This document shows, piece by piece, positions 28,602 through 38,525 of a stretch of DNA of 64,000 bases. Source of the DNA: CBDCFT01 sp965216365 (lineage in GTDB: Bacteria; Pseudomonadota; Gammaproteobacteria; Arenicellales; CBDCFT01); the NCBI GenBank assembly GCA_965216365.1, contig CBDCFT010000022.1, positions 92,982 through 156,981 on the forward strand, in the 5' to 3' direction. The notes beneath the pieces were generated by a model. The model saw only the letters and a program-made list of their open reading frames with translations. It ran no database searches and was not told where the DNA came from. A program made the position numbers and the translations under genes. The stretch's first letter is position 1; every line of letters starts with the position of its first letter.

Positions 28602-28831
28602 TCGCTTCTCCTGGTTCCGTGATCCCGCAGTCGCGTCGGAAAATCGCGTCGGGACGGTCATCGTTGCAGGTACGTTGACTCGATCGCGGTCGCGATCCCA
28701 GGTCTTGGCGTCTCGTTTTCATGCGGGTTCGTCTCTCCTTCTCTGCGCTCACAGAAACAAAACGATTACAATGACTTGCAATCCTTCCCTTTCTCGACCT
28801 CCGACACCAGATCCAAAAAAATCGCGCCGGC

Positions 28832-28858
28832 TGTCGAATCCGTCGCACCCCTGGCGTC
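28832..28858 (+). promoter_or_regulatory. Candidate ECF42-type promoter upstream of the DGPF gene
   Basis: TGTCGA at 28832-28837 and CGTC at 28855-28858 are separated by 17 bases. As I recall from published ECF42 work, that group recognises TGTCGA in the -35 and CGA/TC in the -10 element. The site lies about 75-100 bases before the DGPF/YCII ATG and points at the pair, so autoregulation is plausible. Short motifs like these can occur by chance in G+C-rich DNA. Confidence 0.45.
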
Positions 28859-28934
28859 CTCGATTGGAGAACAACAAACCGGTAGCGGGACTGGAACGAT
28901 GGACACAGCCGAACGCACAGAGCACCCTTCGACC

Positions 28935-29282
28935 ATGAAGCGCTTCATGATCATCATGCGCGAAAACGACGGCGGATGGAGCGAAGTGGGCGCTGACGAG
29001 CAACAGCGCATCCTGGGGCGGTACTTCGACTGGATCGACGAGCTCACCGAGCAGGGCCACTACGAGGGTGGCGAAGCCCTGGCACCCGGTGGCTACGTCT
29101 GGCGAATCGTCGACGGTGCCGTCACCGACGGTCCTTTCACCGAAACCAAAGAAGTACTCACCGGCGTGTTCATCATCCGCGCTGCAAGCATGGCCGAGGC
29201 CACTGATATTGCGAGCTCCTGCCCTTCTCTGAGTCATGGCCTTTCGATCGAGCTCCGTGAGATCATCGAGTACACGCGGTAA
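28935..29282 (+). CDS. YCII-related DGPF-domain protein
   Basis: About 115 residues (MKRFMIIMREN start); an upstream in-frame ATG at 28899 would add 12 residues. The signature DGPF is in VTDGPFTETKEVLTGVFII, with a ferredoxin-like alpha/beta pattern. DGPF proteins are the standard partners of ECF42 sigma factors, one of which follows 14 bases later. Their biochemical role is unknown; a small-molecule or peroxide sensor has been guessed in the literature. There is no signal peptide, so it is cytosolic. Confidence 0.88.
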   Translation: MKRFMIIMRENDGGWSEVGADEQQRILGRYFDWIDELTEQGHYEGGEALAPGGYVWRIVDGAVTDGPFTETKEVLTGVFIIRAASMAEATDIASSCPSLSHGLSIELREIIEYTR

Positions 29283-29295
29283 CATCGCCTCCGCG

Positions 29296-30597
29296 ATGCC
29301 CTCCGACGGCAAACGCCGCCGCGTCGACGGCTTGCTCGATCATTTCTTTCGCCACCAGCACGGCCGAGTCATCGCCGCCCTGTTGCGAACGTTGGGCTCG
29401 AGCCACCTCGATCTCGCCGAGGCCGCGGTTCAGGAAGCGCTGGTCCGCGCTCTCCGGGTCTGGCCCATGCGCGGCATCCCCGACGACCCACCGTCGTGGC
29501 TGCTCCTGGTGGCCCGCAATCACGCCATCGACCAGCTCCGCAAGAGCACGCGCACTCGCGATCTGCGCCGCGCCCTGGAGCGCGAGCGCGACAGCGCACC
29601 GGCCTCGCGGGCCGCCAAAGCCGGATTTGCCAGCGAGCTCACCGACGACCAGCTGGCCATGATGTTCATGTGCTGCGACCCGGCCGTCGATCACAGCGCG
29701 CGCATCGCCCTCACCCTGAAAGTCGTGAGCGGCTTCAGCACCGCCGAGATCGCCCGGGCCTTTTTCCTCAAAGAGGCCACGGTGGCCCAGCGCATCGTTC
29801 GGGCCAAGCGACGCATCACCAAGACCGGCCAGCCGCTGGCCATCCCCGAGCCGGCAGAGCTGCCCGAGCGGCTCGATCCCGTGCTGTCGGTGCTGTACCT
29901 CGTCTTCAACGAGGGCTACACCCACCGCGACGAAACCCAGGCCCTGCGCGACGATCTGTGCGACGAGGCCATCCGACTGATCACTCTTTTGGCCCAGCAT
30001 CCCACTGCATCGCATCCGCGCGTCCACGCTTTGCGCGCGCTCATGCTGCTGCAGTCGTCGCGCCTCGACGCGCGCCAGGACGACCGCGGCTGGCTCTTGC
30101 CCATTCAATCCCAGGACCGCGATGAATGGAATCGCGATCGCATCGCCGAGGGCATGCGCGCTCTGGCCCTCGCCGGGGCCGGCGCCGAGCTCAGCGACTA
30201 TCATTTATTGGCCGGAATCGCCGCCTGTCACGCAACATCGCCGAGCTGGGAAGAAACCAACTGGCGCCGCATCGTGGCCCTCTACGACCAGCTCGCCGCC
30301 GGGCGGCAGAGCTTCGTGCTCGAGCTCAACCGCGCGGTGGCCGTGTCCATGCTCCACGGCCCTCGAGCCGGTCTGCGCTTGCTCGACGACCTCGACACCA
30401 GCGACGCCTTGCTGCGCTATCATCACGTCGCCGCGGCGCGAGCAGATTTCTACCAGCGCCTGGGTCGCTACGACGAGGCCCGCGCCGCCTTCGAGCGCGC
30501 CGCCACGCTGGCCCCCAACGAGAGCGAGCGCCTCTATTTGCTCGAATGCGCCCTGTCCTGCCATCCCGGCGGCAATGGATCGATCCTCGAGCACTAG
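29296..30597 (+). CDS. ECF42-type RNA polymerase sigma factor with C-terminal TPR-like extension
   Basis: About 433 residues, much longer than ordinary ECF sigma factors. Sigma-2 spans about residues 15-80 (HQHGRVIAALLRTLG, AVQEALVRAL, LLVARNHAIDQLRK) and sigma-4 about 125-180 (STAEIARAFFLKEATVAQRIVRAKRRI). Then comes the DUF6596-like extension (LSVLYLVFNEGYTH) and helical repeats near the end (GRYDEARAAFERAATLAPN), which look TPR-like. ECF42 factors lack an anti-sigma and rely on this extension for control. The ATG at 29296 was chosen; a start at 29236 inside the DGPF gene is possible. Confidence 0.9.
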   Translation: MPSDGKRRRVDGLLDHFFRHQHGRVIAALLRTLGSSHLDLAEAAVQEALVRALRVWPMRGIPDDPPSWLLLVARNHAIDQLRKSTRTRDLRRALERERDSAPASRAAKAGFASELTDDQLAMMFMCCDPAVDHSARIALTLKVVSGFSTAEIARAFFLKEATVAQRIVRAKRRITKTGQPLAIPEPAELPERLDPVLSVLYLVFNEGYTHRDETQALRDDLCDEAIRLITLLAQHPTASHPRVHALRALMLLQSSRLDARQDDRGWLLPIQSQDRDEWNRDRIAEGMRALALAGAGAELSDYHLLAGIAACHATSPSWEETNWRRIVALYDQLAAGRQSFVLELNRAVAVSMLHGPRAGLRLLDDLDTSDALLRYHHVAAARADFYQRLGRYDEARAAFERAATLAPNESERLYLLECALSCHPGGNGSILEH

Positions 30598-30662
30598 AAA
30601 TCGAGTTTTAGACTCTTTTGAGCTGATATCCGATCGCGCCTCTGGTTAGATTGCCCGGCTTC

Positions 30663-32328
30663 ATGGAAGTCGTCTCGCTCGAAATGGTGATGGGCCTCTT
30701 TGGCGGGCTGGCCCTGTTCCTCTACGGGATGGAACGCATGGCCGGCGCGCTCAAAGTGGTTGCCGGGCAACCGCATGCGGGCCATCCTGGGCACGCTCAC
30801 AGGCAATCGATTCGTCGGTGTGCTCACCGGCGCCGGCATCACCGCGGTGCTGCAATCGTCCTCGGTCACCACCGTGATGCTGGTCGGCTTCGTGTCGGCC
30901 GGGCTGATGTCGCTTTCGCAGGCTATCGGCGTGGTGCTCGGCGCCAACATCGGCACCACGGTGACCGCTCAGATCATCGCGTTCAAGGTCACCAAGTTCG
31001 CGCTCGTGCCCGTGGCCATCGGCTTCGTCGTGTACTTCCTGGCCAAGAAAGAGCGCACCCGGCAGTACGGCTATCTCATCATGGGGTTGGGCCTCATCTT
31101 CTTCGGCATGTCGCTGATGAGCGCATCCATGAAACCGCTGCGCGGCTACCCGCCGTTCATCGACTGGATGCAGAGCATATCGTCGCCGGCGATCGCGATC
31201 ATCGTGGCTGCCGCGTTCACGGCCCTGGTGCAGTCGTCGTCGGCGACCATGGGCGTCGTCATCGCCATGTCCATGCAAGGACTGGTGAGCCTGGAAACCG
31301 GCATCGCCCTTTTGCTGGGCGCCAACATCGGAACCTGCATCACCGCCGGGTTGGCCGCCATCGGCAAGCCGCGCGAGGCGGTTCGCGTGGCTGTCGCTCA
31401 TACCGCATTCAATGTACTCGGAGCCCTGCTCGTGGTCTGGTTCATCCCCTACTTCAGCGACCTGGTCCGGCTGATCTCACCGGCTGCCGACGCCGGACTG
31501 GTCGGCACCGATCGCCTGGCGGCCGAGGCGCCCAGGCAAATCGCCAACGCCCATACGATCTTCAACATCGGCGTGGCCGTGGTCTTCTTGCCGCTGGCGC
31601 CACTTTTGGCGCGATTCTGCGAGTGGGTGGTGCGCGATCGCCCGATCGCCGACGTCGAGATGATCCGGCCCAAGTACCTCCACGACGAGCTCCTCGCCAC
31701 GCCTTCCCTGGCTCTGGCGGCCGTGCGCGCCGAGATCGGCCGGCTGGGCGAGAGAGTCAAGAACATGCTCTCGCGTGTCATAGTCGCGGTCCTTCGCGGC
31801 GACGACGAAGACCTGGATGCGGTGGCCGAGCTGGACGACGAGGTCGACGATCTACACAGCCATATCGTGGAATACCTCGGCAAGATCAGCCAGAAAACCC
31901 TGAGCCGCGACGCCATGGAGGAGTTCTTTGGCCTACTCGAGGCCACCAACGCCTTCGAAAATGCCGGAGACGTCATCGAGACCGAGCTGGTCGGCCAGGG
32001 CCGGCAACGGCTGCGAGAAAACGTCACGGTCAGCGCGGCGACCCAGGAGGTGATCGAAAACCTCCACAACGCTGTGCTCGACGCCCTCGCCGACGCGGTC
32101 GCGGCGGTGCGCAACAACGACGCCGAGCTGGCCCGTGCGGTCATCGCCCACAAGCCGAAAATTGCCGAGCTGGTCGAGGCGGCCAGTCATCATCAGGCCG
32201 ATCGCCTCGTCGCCGACGAGCCCAACCGCCTGGCCACCTACGCTCTGGAAACCGACATCCTCGAAAAGCTGCGCAGAATCTACTACTTCGCCAAAAGAGC
32301 GGCCAAAGTGGTGGCTTCGAAGCCGTAG
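30663..32328 (+). CDS. Na/Pi-cotransporter family protein (frameshift near the start)
   Basis: The N-terminal block (GLFGGLALFLYGMERMAGALKVVAG in part) and the main body lie in different frames. Removing one G from GGG at 30765-30767 joins them into NRMRAILGTLTG, as the family has. The body holds two inverted repeats with QSSS motifs (AVLQSSSVTTVM and ALVQSSSATMGV), several membrane helices, and a C-terminal PhoU-like helical domain (about residues 345-540). Such proteins import phosphate with sodium or act with PhoU. The single-base insertion may be a sequencing error or a real inactivation. Confidence 0.8.
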
Positions 32329-32352
32329 CCGCGCTGCCTGGCAGCCGCCCCG

Positions 32353-32808
32353 CTATTTGATGATCGTCACCGGGGCCGGGCACAGGCGCACGATCTGCTC
32401 GGCCTTGGAACCGATGAGCAACCGCTCGAGCCCGGTGCGCCCCTGGCTGCCCATGACCACCATGACGGGTTTGGACCTTTTGACGATCTCGAGGATCCGC
32501 TTGACCGGAAGACCCGTGACCAGAACCGGAACAGCCCTGGCGATTGCCTTGCTCTTGGGCTGCTTTTCGCGCAATCGCTTCAGGTGATCCTTCATCTGCT
32601 GATCGGCGGCGTCTTCCAGGCGCCGGACCACCTTCTTGCGCTTGGTGTCGGCGTAGTAGCCCGGCGCATGCCCGGGGTCGTGGACCACGTGCAGCAGCAC
32701 CAGCGGTGCTTTTCGGCATTCGGAGGCCTGAGCCGCAAAAATCGCGGCTCTCTCGCTGTTGGGCGAAAAATCCGTCGCGACGAGCACGCAGCCTTTCGGA
32801 ATATTCAC
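32353..32808 (-). CDS. Universal stress protein (UspA family)
   Basis: 151-residue single Usp domain. The N-terminal VLVATDFSPNSERA and C-terminal GSQGRTGLERLLIGSKAEQIV make up the G-x2-G-x9-G(S/T) ATP-binding signature, so it is likely an ATP-binding type. Divergent from recA; the tandem palindromes that precede recA lie 100-160 bases upstream of this start too, so the two genes could share an operator. Confidence 0.9.
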   Translation of the reverse strand: MNIPKGCVLVATDFSPNSERAAIFAAQASECRKAPLVLLHVVHDPGHAPGYYADTKRKKVVRRLEDAADQQMKDHLKRLREKQPKSKAIARAVPVLVTGLPVKRILEIVKRSKPVMVVMGSQGRTGLERLLIGSKAEQIVRLCPAPVTIIK

Positions 32809-32907
32809 GACAACATGATAGCAACTTCGCGCGGGTCGATTGTCTCAGGACTGTGACAAAAGCATGGCGACGGCTCGGAAGCGGCTCGCCGGGACAGTAG
32901 GAGCCGC

Positions 32908-32925
32908 CGTCCGGGGATCCGGACG
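32908..32925. promoter_or_regulatory. 18-bp palindrome upstream of recA, copy 1
   Basis: CGTCCGGGGATCCGGACG: perfect CGTCCG and CGGACG half-sites separated by six bases. A second copy with the same half-sites lies 43 bases further on. Position between two divergent genes, one of them recA, makes a repressor operator (LexA-like) the likeliest role. The half-site does not match any LexA box I know. Confidence 0.55.
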
Positions 32926-32950
32926 ATTTGCTGGCCTTATCTCGGACACC

Positions 32951-32968
32951 CGTCCGAGTACCCGGACG
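32951..32968. promoter_or_regulatory. 18-bp palindrome upstream of recA, copy 2
   Basis: CGTCCGAGTACCCGGACG: the same CGTCCG-N6-CGGACG architecture as copy 1, with a different centre, which is the pattern expected when only the half-sites are selected. It lies about 80 bases before the recA ATG, where the recA promoter should be. Confidence 0.55.
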
Positions 32969-33048
32969 CCGTAACGCATTTTCGAGTAGTTGCCACTGGC
33001 ACAAAAGATGCTTTTGTCTTCGTGAAATTCAATTTCAGGAGGACACAT

Positions 33049-34131
<1,083 letters not shown>

Positions 34132-34142
34132 GAGTCACCACC

Positions 34143-34427
34143 ATGAACATCGAAAAGAAAATCCTACAAGAGCTCGTCTACGAGCGCGTCCGCTCGAGCG
34201 TCAATCTGTGCCAGCTCGTCGTCCTCGAACAAGATCTCGACCGTAGCATCGAGCGCATCCAACCCCGTTCTTGTGCCCCACAGAGCAACAATCTGGCCCG
34301 CATCTACATGAAAGAAGCCTGGCACCGCCTCGAACAGGAGTGGAACCGCCTCCGCCACGACGTCAACTCCTTCGCCGACCCCGCCGAGCCAGGCGACGCC
34401 TCGACCGAGCCGCAGGAACCGCAATAG
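34143..34427 (+). CDS. Hypothetical 94-residue protein downstream of recA
   Basis: Starts 11 bases after recA with a GGAG a few bases ahead of the ATG, so it is probably co-transcribed and part of the same response. It is a soluble helical protein, with charged helices (EKKILQELVYERVRSS; YMKEAWHRLEQEWNRLRHDV) and an acidic, Pro-rich tail. Not recognised. In many bacteria recX follows recA, but this lacks RecX repeats. Confidence 0.65.
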   Translation: MNIEKKILQELVYERVRSSVNLCQLVVLEQDLDRSIERIQPRSCAPQSNNLARIYMKEAWHRLEQEWNRLRHDVNSFADPAEPGDASTEPQEPQ

Positions 34428-34454
34428 TCACAGTTTCTGTGGCCGATATCTGGT

Positions 34455-34713
34455 TCTGTGCTCAAAACGGAGGAACCGCGTCGATCTGGCGGCGATCGAT
34501 GATCCGCTTCAGTAGCGATTCGACCAACTCGGGTTTGGATTTGGCGAGGTTCTTCCGTTCGTTTGGGTCGGTGCGCATGTCGTAGAGCTCCAGTCGGCGG
34601 CCCTGGTTGCGGCGGATCAGTTTATAGCGGCCGACGATGACGGCTTGCATGCTCCGGCTGACCGAGCGGTCTTTGATCATGGCTGCGTGGACCTCGCCGC
34701 CGTCGGGGTCGGG
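34455..34713. repeat. 259-bp direct repeat, left copy
   Basis: Base-for-base identical, as far as I can read, to 36307-36565 (offset 1852). The right copy is the last ~85 codons of the sulfatase-like gene; the left copy encodes the same C-terminus without the rest. Identity including silent positions means recent duplication or gene conversion. Confidence 0.9.
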
Positions 34714-34880
34714 CTGGCCGTATCATGGGACCGCAGCACGTGAGCCCTTCGCCATAATCCGAAGTGACAACCAGGACAGAGCCCTCCTGGGAGGGCTGAT
34801 CTCAAGAGCCCGGCAAGGGTTTCAGGTGGCGGTCGACCTGAGTTTCTTGTTCTTGTTCTTTCTCGACTTCATGGTCGGCC
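34462..34880 (-). pseudogene. Remnant of a second sulfatase-like gene
   Basis: The repeat supplies an exact copy of the C-terminal ~72 residues of the downstream sulfatase-like protein. Further left-hand-strand sequence (about 34725-34880) is clearly related but diverged: it reads EGSVLVVTSDYGEGL, matching EGAILVITSDHGEGL, and EVDRHLKPL, matching EIDRYLKAL, in shifted frames with stops. About 190 bases between these blocks are missing. This is an older, decayed paralogue whose end was overwritten by the intact copy. Confidence 0.7.
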
Positions 34881-35191
34881 TATCCCGGCTGGCCGACGCT
34901 CGCAACGCAGCTCATCGTCGGCGCTGGCATGGTCGCGTGGCTCAGCGGGCCAGTCGAGTTGCCGCTCCGCCTCCTCCCCAGCCTCCGAGTGCGGCGCAGT
35001 GGCGAAGGACGAGCCTCGCCCACGAGCAATGCAACATCTAACATGCGAGTTTGTTAACGCAAAAGTGTCGAGAACCACTCGGCGCAAACCCAACGCGAGC
35101 TGGCCCAACGAAATAACTTCCTTGCACGCCGCACAAAACAACAAAGCCAGGATCGACATCTGCCCGAGCCTCATACTATAAAGAGCTCAAG
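34881..35191. other. Stretch with no recognisable gene
   Basis: Probably further decayed sulfatase-like sequence at its left end and the promoter of the protease gene at its right end. No coding frame with a family resemblance was seen on either strand. Confidence 0.4.
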
Positions 35192-36067
35192 ATGGCTCGG
35201 CTAAGTGGCGTTGACGCCTATGTGGGTAGATTACTGTATGCACAGATCGTCGAGATCGAGAAGAGCTGGTCTCGTGACTGCATCGTGATCTACGGACCAC
35301 TGTTGAGTGGCGTCGATCAAATGGTGCGCGAGGTGGTCGAGGACATTCCCAATCGAAACGCAGCAAAACAACTCGTCGTGCTTGTCAATACCGACGGCGG
35401 GGTCGTTGAAGTGGTAGAGAGGATTGTCGACACACTGCGCCACTTCTACGATGACGTTGCCTTCGTCATTCCGGACCGAGCGATGTCGGCGGGCACCGTG
35501 CTGGTGATGTCGGGCGACAGTATCTTTATGGACTACTTCTCGCGTTTGGGTCCCATCGACCCTCAACTCGAAAAGGAAGACGGGCAAACAGTGCCGGTGG
35601 TCGGCTATCTTATCCAGTACCAGCGGCTTCTGGACAAGAGCGAAAGTGGCATGCTTAACGATGCTGAACTTGCCTTGCTCGATCGGTTCGACTTGGCAGA
35701 ACTCCTGCGCTTCGAAGAAGCCAAGGAGCTTTCGATTGATCTGCTGAAGAAGTGGCTAAAGAAATACAAATTCAAGGACTGGGGCGAAACAGAGACCAGC
35801 AAGAAGCCTGTGACCAAACAGATGAAATTGGACCGCGCGGAGGCGATAGCGACAATGCTGAACGATCCGCAGATTTGGCATTCACATGGCAGGGCAATAT
35901 CACGAGATGTTTTAATGGAGCGCGTTGGGCTGCGCATTGACCGTCTGGAAGCAGACCCTGTTCGCGCTGAAAGCGTCGCCCTGTATCATGGGCTTCTCGC
36001 TGACTACATGCTGAAATCGCGGCTCATTGCCTTTGCGCAAAGCCGAGCGCTCACTAGACATGCATGA
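35192..36067 (+). CDS. ClpP-fold serine protease of the SDH (serine dehydrogenase proteinase) family
   Basis: 291 residues. NTDGG (66-70) forms the oxyanion region and Ser99 in RAMSAGT is the expected nucleophile; FSRLGPIDPQL (116-126) is the SDH-family signature. A helical C-terminal half (about 140-290) is family-specific. There is no signal peptide or membrane helix, so it acts in the cytosol. Substrates are unknown. It is followed 12 bases later by a small gene, and the pair sits between the two 259-bp repeats, as mobile cargo might. Codon use is less G+C-biased than its neighbours, which supports transfer. Confidence 0.8.
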   Translation: MARLSGVDAYVGRLLYAQIVEIEKSWSRDCIVIYGPLLSGVDQMVREVVEDIPNRNAAKQLVVLVNTDGGVVEVVERIVDTLRHFYDDVAFVIPDRAMSAGTVLVMSGDSIFMDYFSRLGPIDPQLEKEDGQTVPVVGYLIQYQRLLDKSESGMLNDAELALLDRFDLAELLRFEEAKELSIDLLKKWLKKYKFKDWGETETSKKPVTKQMKLDRAEAIATMLNDPQIWHSHGRAISRDVLMERVGLRIDRLEADPVRAESVALYHGLLADYMLKSRLIAFAQSRALTRHA

Positions 36068-36079
36068 TGAGGGGAACAA

Positions 36080-36268
36080 ATGGCCGTCAACATCGAAGAG
36101 ATCGCAAAGCGTAACCCTGCAACGCGTACGGAGACAGTCAAGCGCTTCCGTGCGATTGCGCGCAGGCGCATCGAGCGAGGTACGCAAGTGCGATACCGCC
36201 TTCGTGGCCCCTTCGATCAAGGGGCCGGCATATCAGCGCAGGCCGAGCGCCAACGCCCCCGTCGTTGA
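36080..36268 (+). CDS. Small partner protein of the ClpP-like protease, 62 residues
   Basis: Begins at an ATG with GAGGGG seven bases upstream. The first half is an amphipathic basic helix region (MAVNIEEIAKRNPATRTETV), then YRLRGPFDQG. I recall small genes with a similar start and a Y-x-L-x-x-PF motif next to SDH proteases, but this is from memory. The tail may be altered by the adjoining repeat. A substrate adaptor or regulator is a guess from the pairing alone. Confidence 0.5.
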   Translation: MAVNIEEIAKRNPATRTETVKRFRAIARRRIERGTQVRYRLRGPFDQGAGISAQAERQRPRR

Positions 36269-36306
36269 CCGCAGTAGTCGGCGGCGCCCCACCCGTAATT
36301 TGGCCC

Positions 36307-36565
36307 CTGTGCTCAAAACGGAGGAACCGCGTCGATCTGGCGGCGATCGATGATCCGCTTCAGTAGCGATTCGACCAACTCGGGTTTGGATTTGGCGAGG
36401 TTCTTCCGTTCGTTTGGGTCGGTGCGCATGTCGTAGAGCTCCAGTCGGCGGCCCTGGTTGCGGCGGATCAGTTTATAGCGGCCGACGATGACGGCTTGCA
36501 TGCTCCGGCTGACCGAGCGGTCTTTGATCATGGCTGCGTGGACCTCGCCGCCGTCGGGGTCGGGC
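36307..36565. repeat. 259-bp direct repeat, right copy
   Basis: Identical to 34455-34713. It covers the 3' end of the intact sulfatase-like gene plus about six bases after its stop, and so is probably the source copy. Confidence 0.9.
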
Positions 36566-38370
36566 GTGACTTCGCCGCGAAGGATCGGCGCGAGTGACGC
36601 GCCGTCCATCTGTGGCATACTCGGTGGCTCGAATCCGGCCAGGTCGAGTATGGTCGGCGTCAGGCTTACCAGGCCGACTGGCTGTCGTATTCGCGCGGGC
36701 TCGATTCCCGGGCCGGCTATGACCAGTGGCACGCGGATTTCGGCGTTGTAGAGGGTTTGGCCGTGCCAGGGGAAACCGTGGTCCATGAGACCTTCGCCGT
36801 GATCGGAGGTGATGACCAGAATCGCTCCCTCCGGGTTGGGGCCACTCTCGACGGCCCGGAAAAGGGCTTTCAGGTAGCGATCGATCTCGATGAGCTTGAG
36901 CTTGTAAAGGTATTTGCGCCGGGCATCTTTGTCTTTGGGTCCCTCGGACGCCGGCGGGGGGTTCTGCAGCTTGTCGTGGAGATCGAAGTAATGGATCCAC
37001 AAAAACAAGGGGCGCGAATCTCCCCTCGCCGCGCGGTCGGCGAGCCACGACGTGGCCTTCTCGGTCAGCTTGTCGCCGCGTTTTGCGATGGCCAGGTGTT
37101 CGATCCCGCGGCTCAGACCGATCTTGAACTTGCGGCCGAAGTGCGAAGCACAGCAGAAGAACCCGGCGGTCTCGTAGCCGCCGGCGCGCAGGTACTCACC
37201 CACGGGAATATGGCGCGGATCCAACCTCAGCGCCCAACCAAACAGCCGCCCATTGACACGGTTGGGGCTTACCCCAGTGGCCATGGGCGGCATCGAACGC
37301 CTGGTGTTGTTGCTCGGTGAGAACGCCCACTGGAATACAGCGGCCTTCCTGGCCAGGGCTGCCAGGGCCGGCATCTTGGCCGTAGGCGTATACGGGGCCG
37401 AATAGTCGGCTCGCATCGTATCGACGGTGATCAATATGATGTCCGGCCTGGCCGCGTCGGGGCGGCGTTTCAGCGCGATCTCTTCGAGGGGAAATTCCCG
37501 GCGCAGTTCTTCCAAATCGTAGACGCGGTCGATAGTCGCGCCGGCATTCGGAGCCGATCCCCACACTTGCAACATGACAAACGGTCGCTGATAGCGAACG
37601 TAGAACGCGGTCGCCAGGCAGATCACGGCCAGCACGCTGGCCGCGCCGAGCAGCGCTGGCCTGGCCGGCAAGGCGTTCCAGGCCGCGTGGACCGCACCGC
37701 AGAATGCCAAGAAAAGCGCCGGATAGAGCAAGAAATCCAGATCCAGGTAGCCGATCTTGGGCCGAATACTGAGCCTCCAAAAAATGTAGCAAGCGGCGGC
37801 ACCCGCGACAGCAGCGGCCGCGAGGATGTGCGCCGGGCGCAGTGCGAACCGTTGCCAGCGCGCCCGGATGCGCCGGTCCATGGCGCGCAGGGCAAGGGCC
37901 ACGAGGTCTACTGTCGGTCGCGACACGACCACGAGGACAGAGATGATCACCGCAGCGAGGATTGTCGAAGCCAGGGCGATCACCTTGGGCGTCGATGTCC
38001 TGCCCAGCAACGCCGTCGTCATGTAGAAAGACGTGATGACGAATGCGATCATGGCGAGGCCCAAGTAGATGAACCAGGCCGCCAATCGCACTGCGCTACC
38101 GCTCTCCTCGGTGACCGATTCGGCGATGGCCCCGGGCCGCCAGGCAGCCCACAGGCCGCGAATCACCAGGGCACCACCGATGCCCAGCGGTATCGCGTAG
38201 AAACTGGAAAACCCGACAGCGGCAATGGCCGAGAGAGCGGTGGCGCCATAGGCAAAGCCCTCTGTCAATCCCGCGATCGAACTCGCCACCAGAGCGGCGA
38301 AGAGGCTGGGCAGAGCGTAGCTGACAGCGCGGCGCAAGTGACCAGACAACTTCTCTCTCAACCCTGGCAC
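36313..38370 (-). CDS. Membrane-anchored sulfatase / alkaline-phosphatase-superfamily enzyme
   Basis: About 685 residues from a GTG at 38370; the frame is open further but that part looks non-coding and would overlap the divergent gene. The first ~300 residues hold about eight hydrophobic helices; the rest is an alkaline-phosphatase-type domain facing the periplasm. It starts IILITVDTMRADY (metal Asp), has SNNTRRSMPPMATG where the nucleophile should be, and TSDHGEG near the end (metal Asp/His). The nucleophile is Ser or Thr without the Cys/Ser-x-Pro-x-Arg sulfatase signature, so a phospho- or phosphoethanolamine transfer is as likely as sulfatase. Confidence 0.8.
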   Translation of the reverse strand: MPGLREKLSGHLRRAVSYALPSLFAALVASSIAGLTEGFAYGATALSAIAAVGFSSFYAIPLGIGGALVIRGLWAAWRPGAIAESVTEESGSAVRLAAWFIYLGLAMIAFVITSFYMTTALLGRTSTPKVIALASTILAAVIISVLVVVSRPTVDLVALALRAMDRRIRARWQRFALRPAHILAAAAVAGAAACYIFWRLSIRPKIGYLDLDFLLYPALFLAFCGAVHAAWNALPARPALLGAASVLAVICLATAFYVRYQRPFVMLQVWGSAPNAGATIDRVYDLEELRREFPLEEIALKRRPDAARPDIILITVDTMRADYSAPYTPTAKMPALAALARKAAVFQWAFSPSNNTRRSMPPMATGVSPNRVNGRLFGWALRLDPRHIPVGEYLRAGGYETAGFFCCASHFGRKFKIGLSRGIEHLAIAKRGDKLTEKATSWLADRAARGDSRPLFLWIHYFDLHDKLQNPPPASEGPKDKDARRKYLYKLKLIEIDRYLKALFRAVESGPNPEGAILVITSDHGEGLMDHGFPWHGQTLYNAEIRVPLVIAGPGIEPARIRQPVGLVSLTPTILDLAGFEPPSMPQMDGASLAPILRGEVTPDPDGGEVHAAMIKDRSVSRSMQAVIVGRYKLIRRNQGRRLELYDMRTDPNERKNLAKSKPELVESLLKRIIDRRQIDAVPPF

Positions 38371-38525
38371 TGTCTCGGATGTTACCCCGCGCGGGGACAG
38401 TCGAGTCAAGCCGAGGTCAGCTCTGACAACCGCTCGCGGCGAGCGCGGACCGATGCCCAAAACACGGCCCAAAGCGACAAATGAGCCGAGTTGCGGTGAT
38501 TTTGGGAAGCTGATAGACTGCCTCG

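Noticed and set aside
28399..28661. Treating the last part of the pseudokinase frame (after about codon 425) as its real C-terminus
   Set aside because: The sequence there is the reverse strand of a GST gene from the right-hand genome, so the open frame is coincidental.
29263..30204. A 313-codon minus-strand frame opposite the ECF42 gene, and plus-strand frames rich in Arg/Pro/Ala in the same region
   Set aside because: Low-complexity shadows of the conserved sigma-factor frame.
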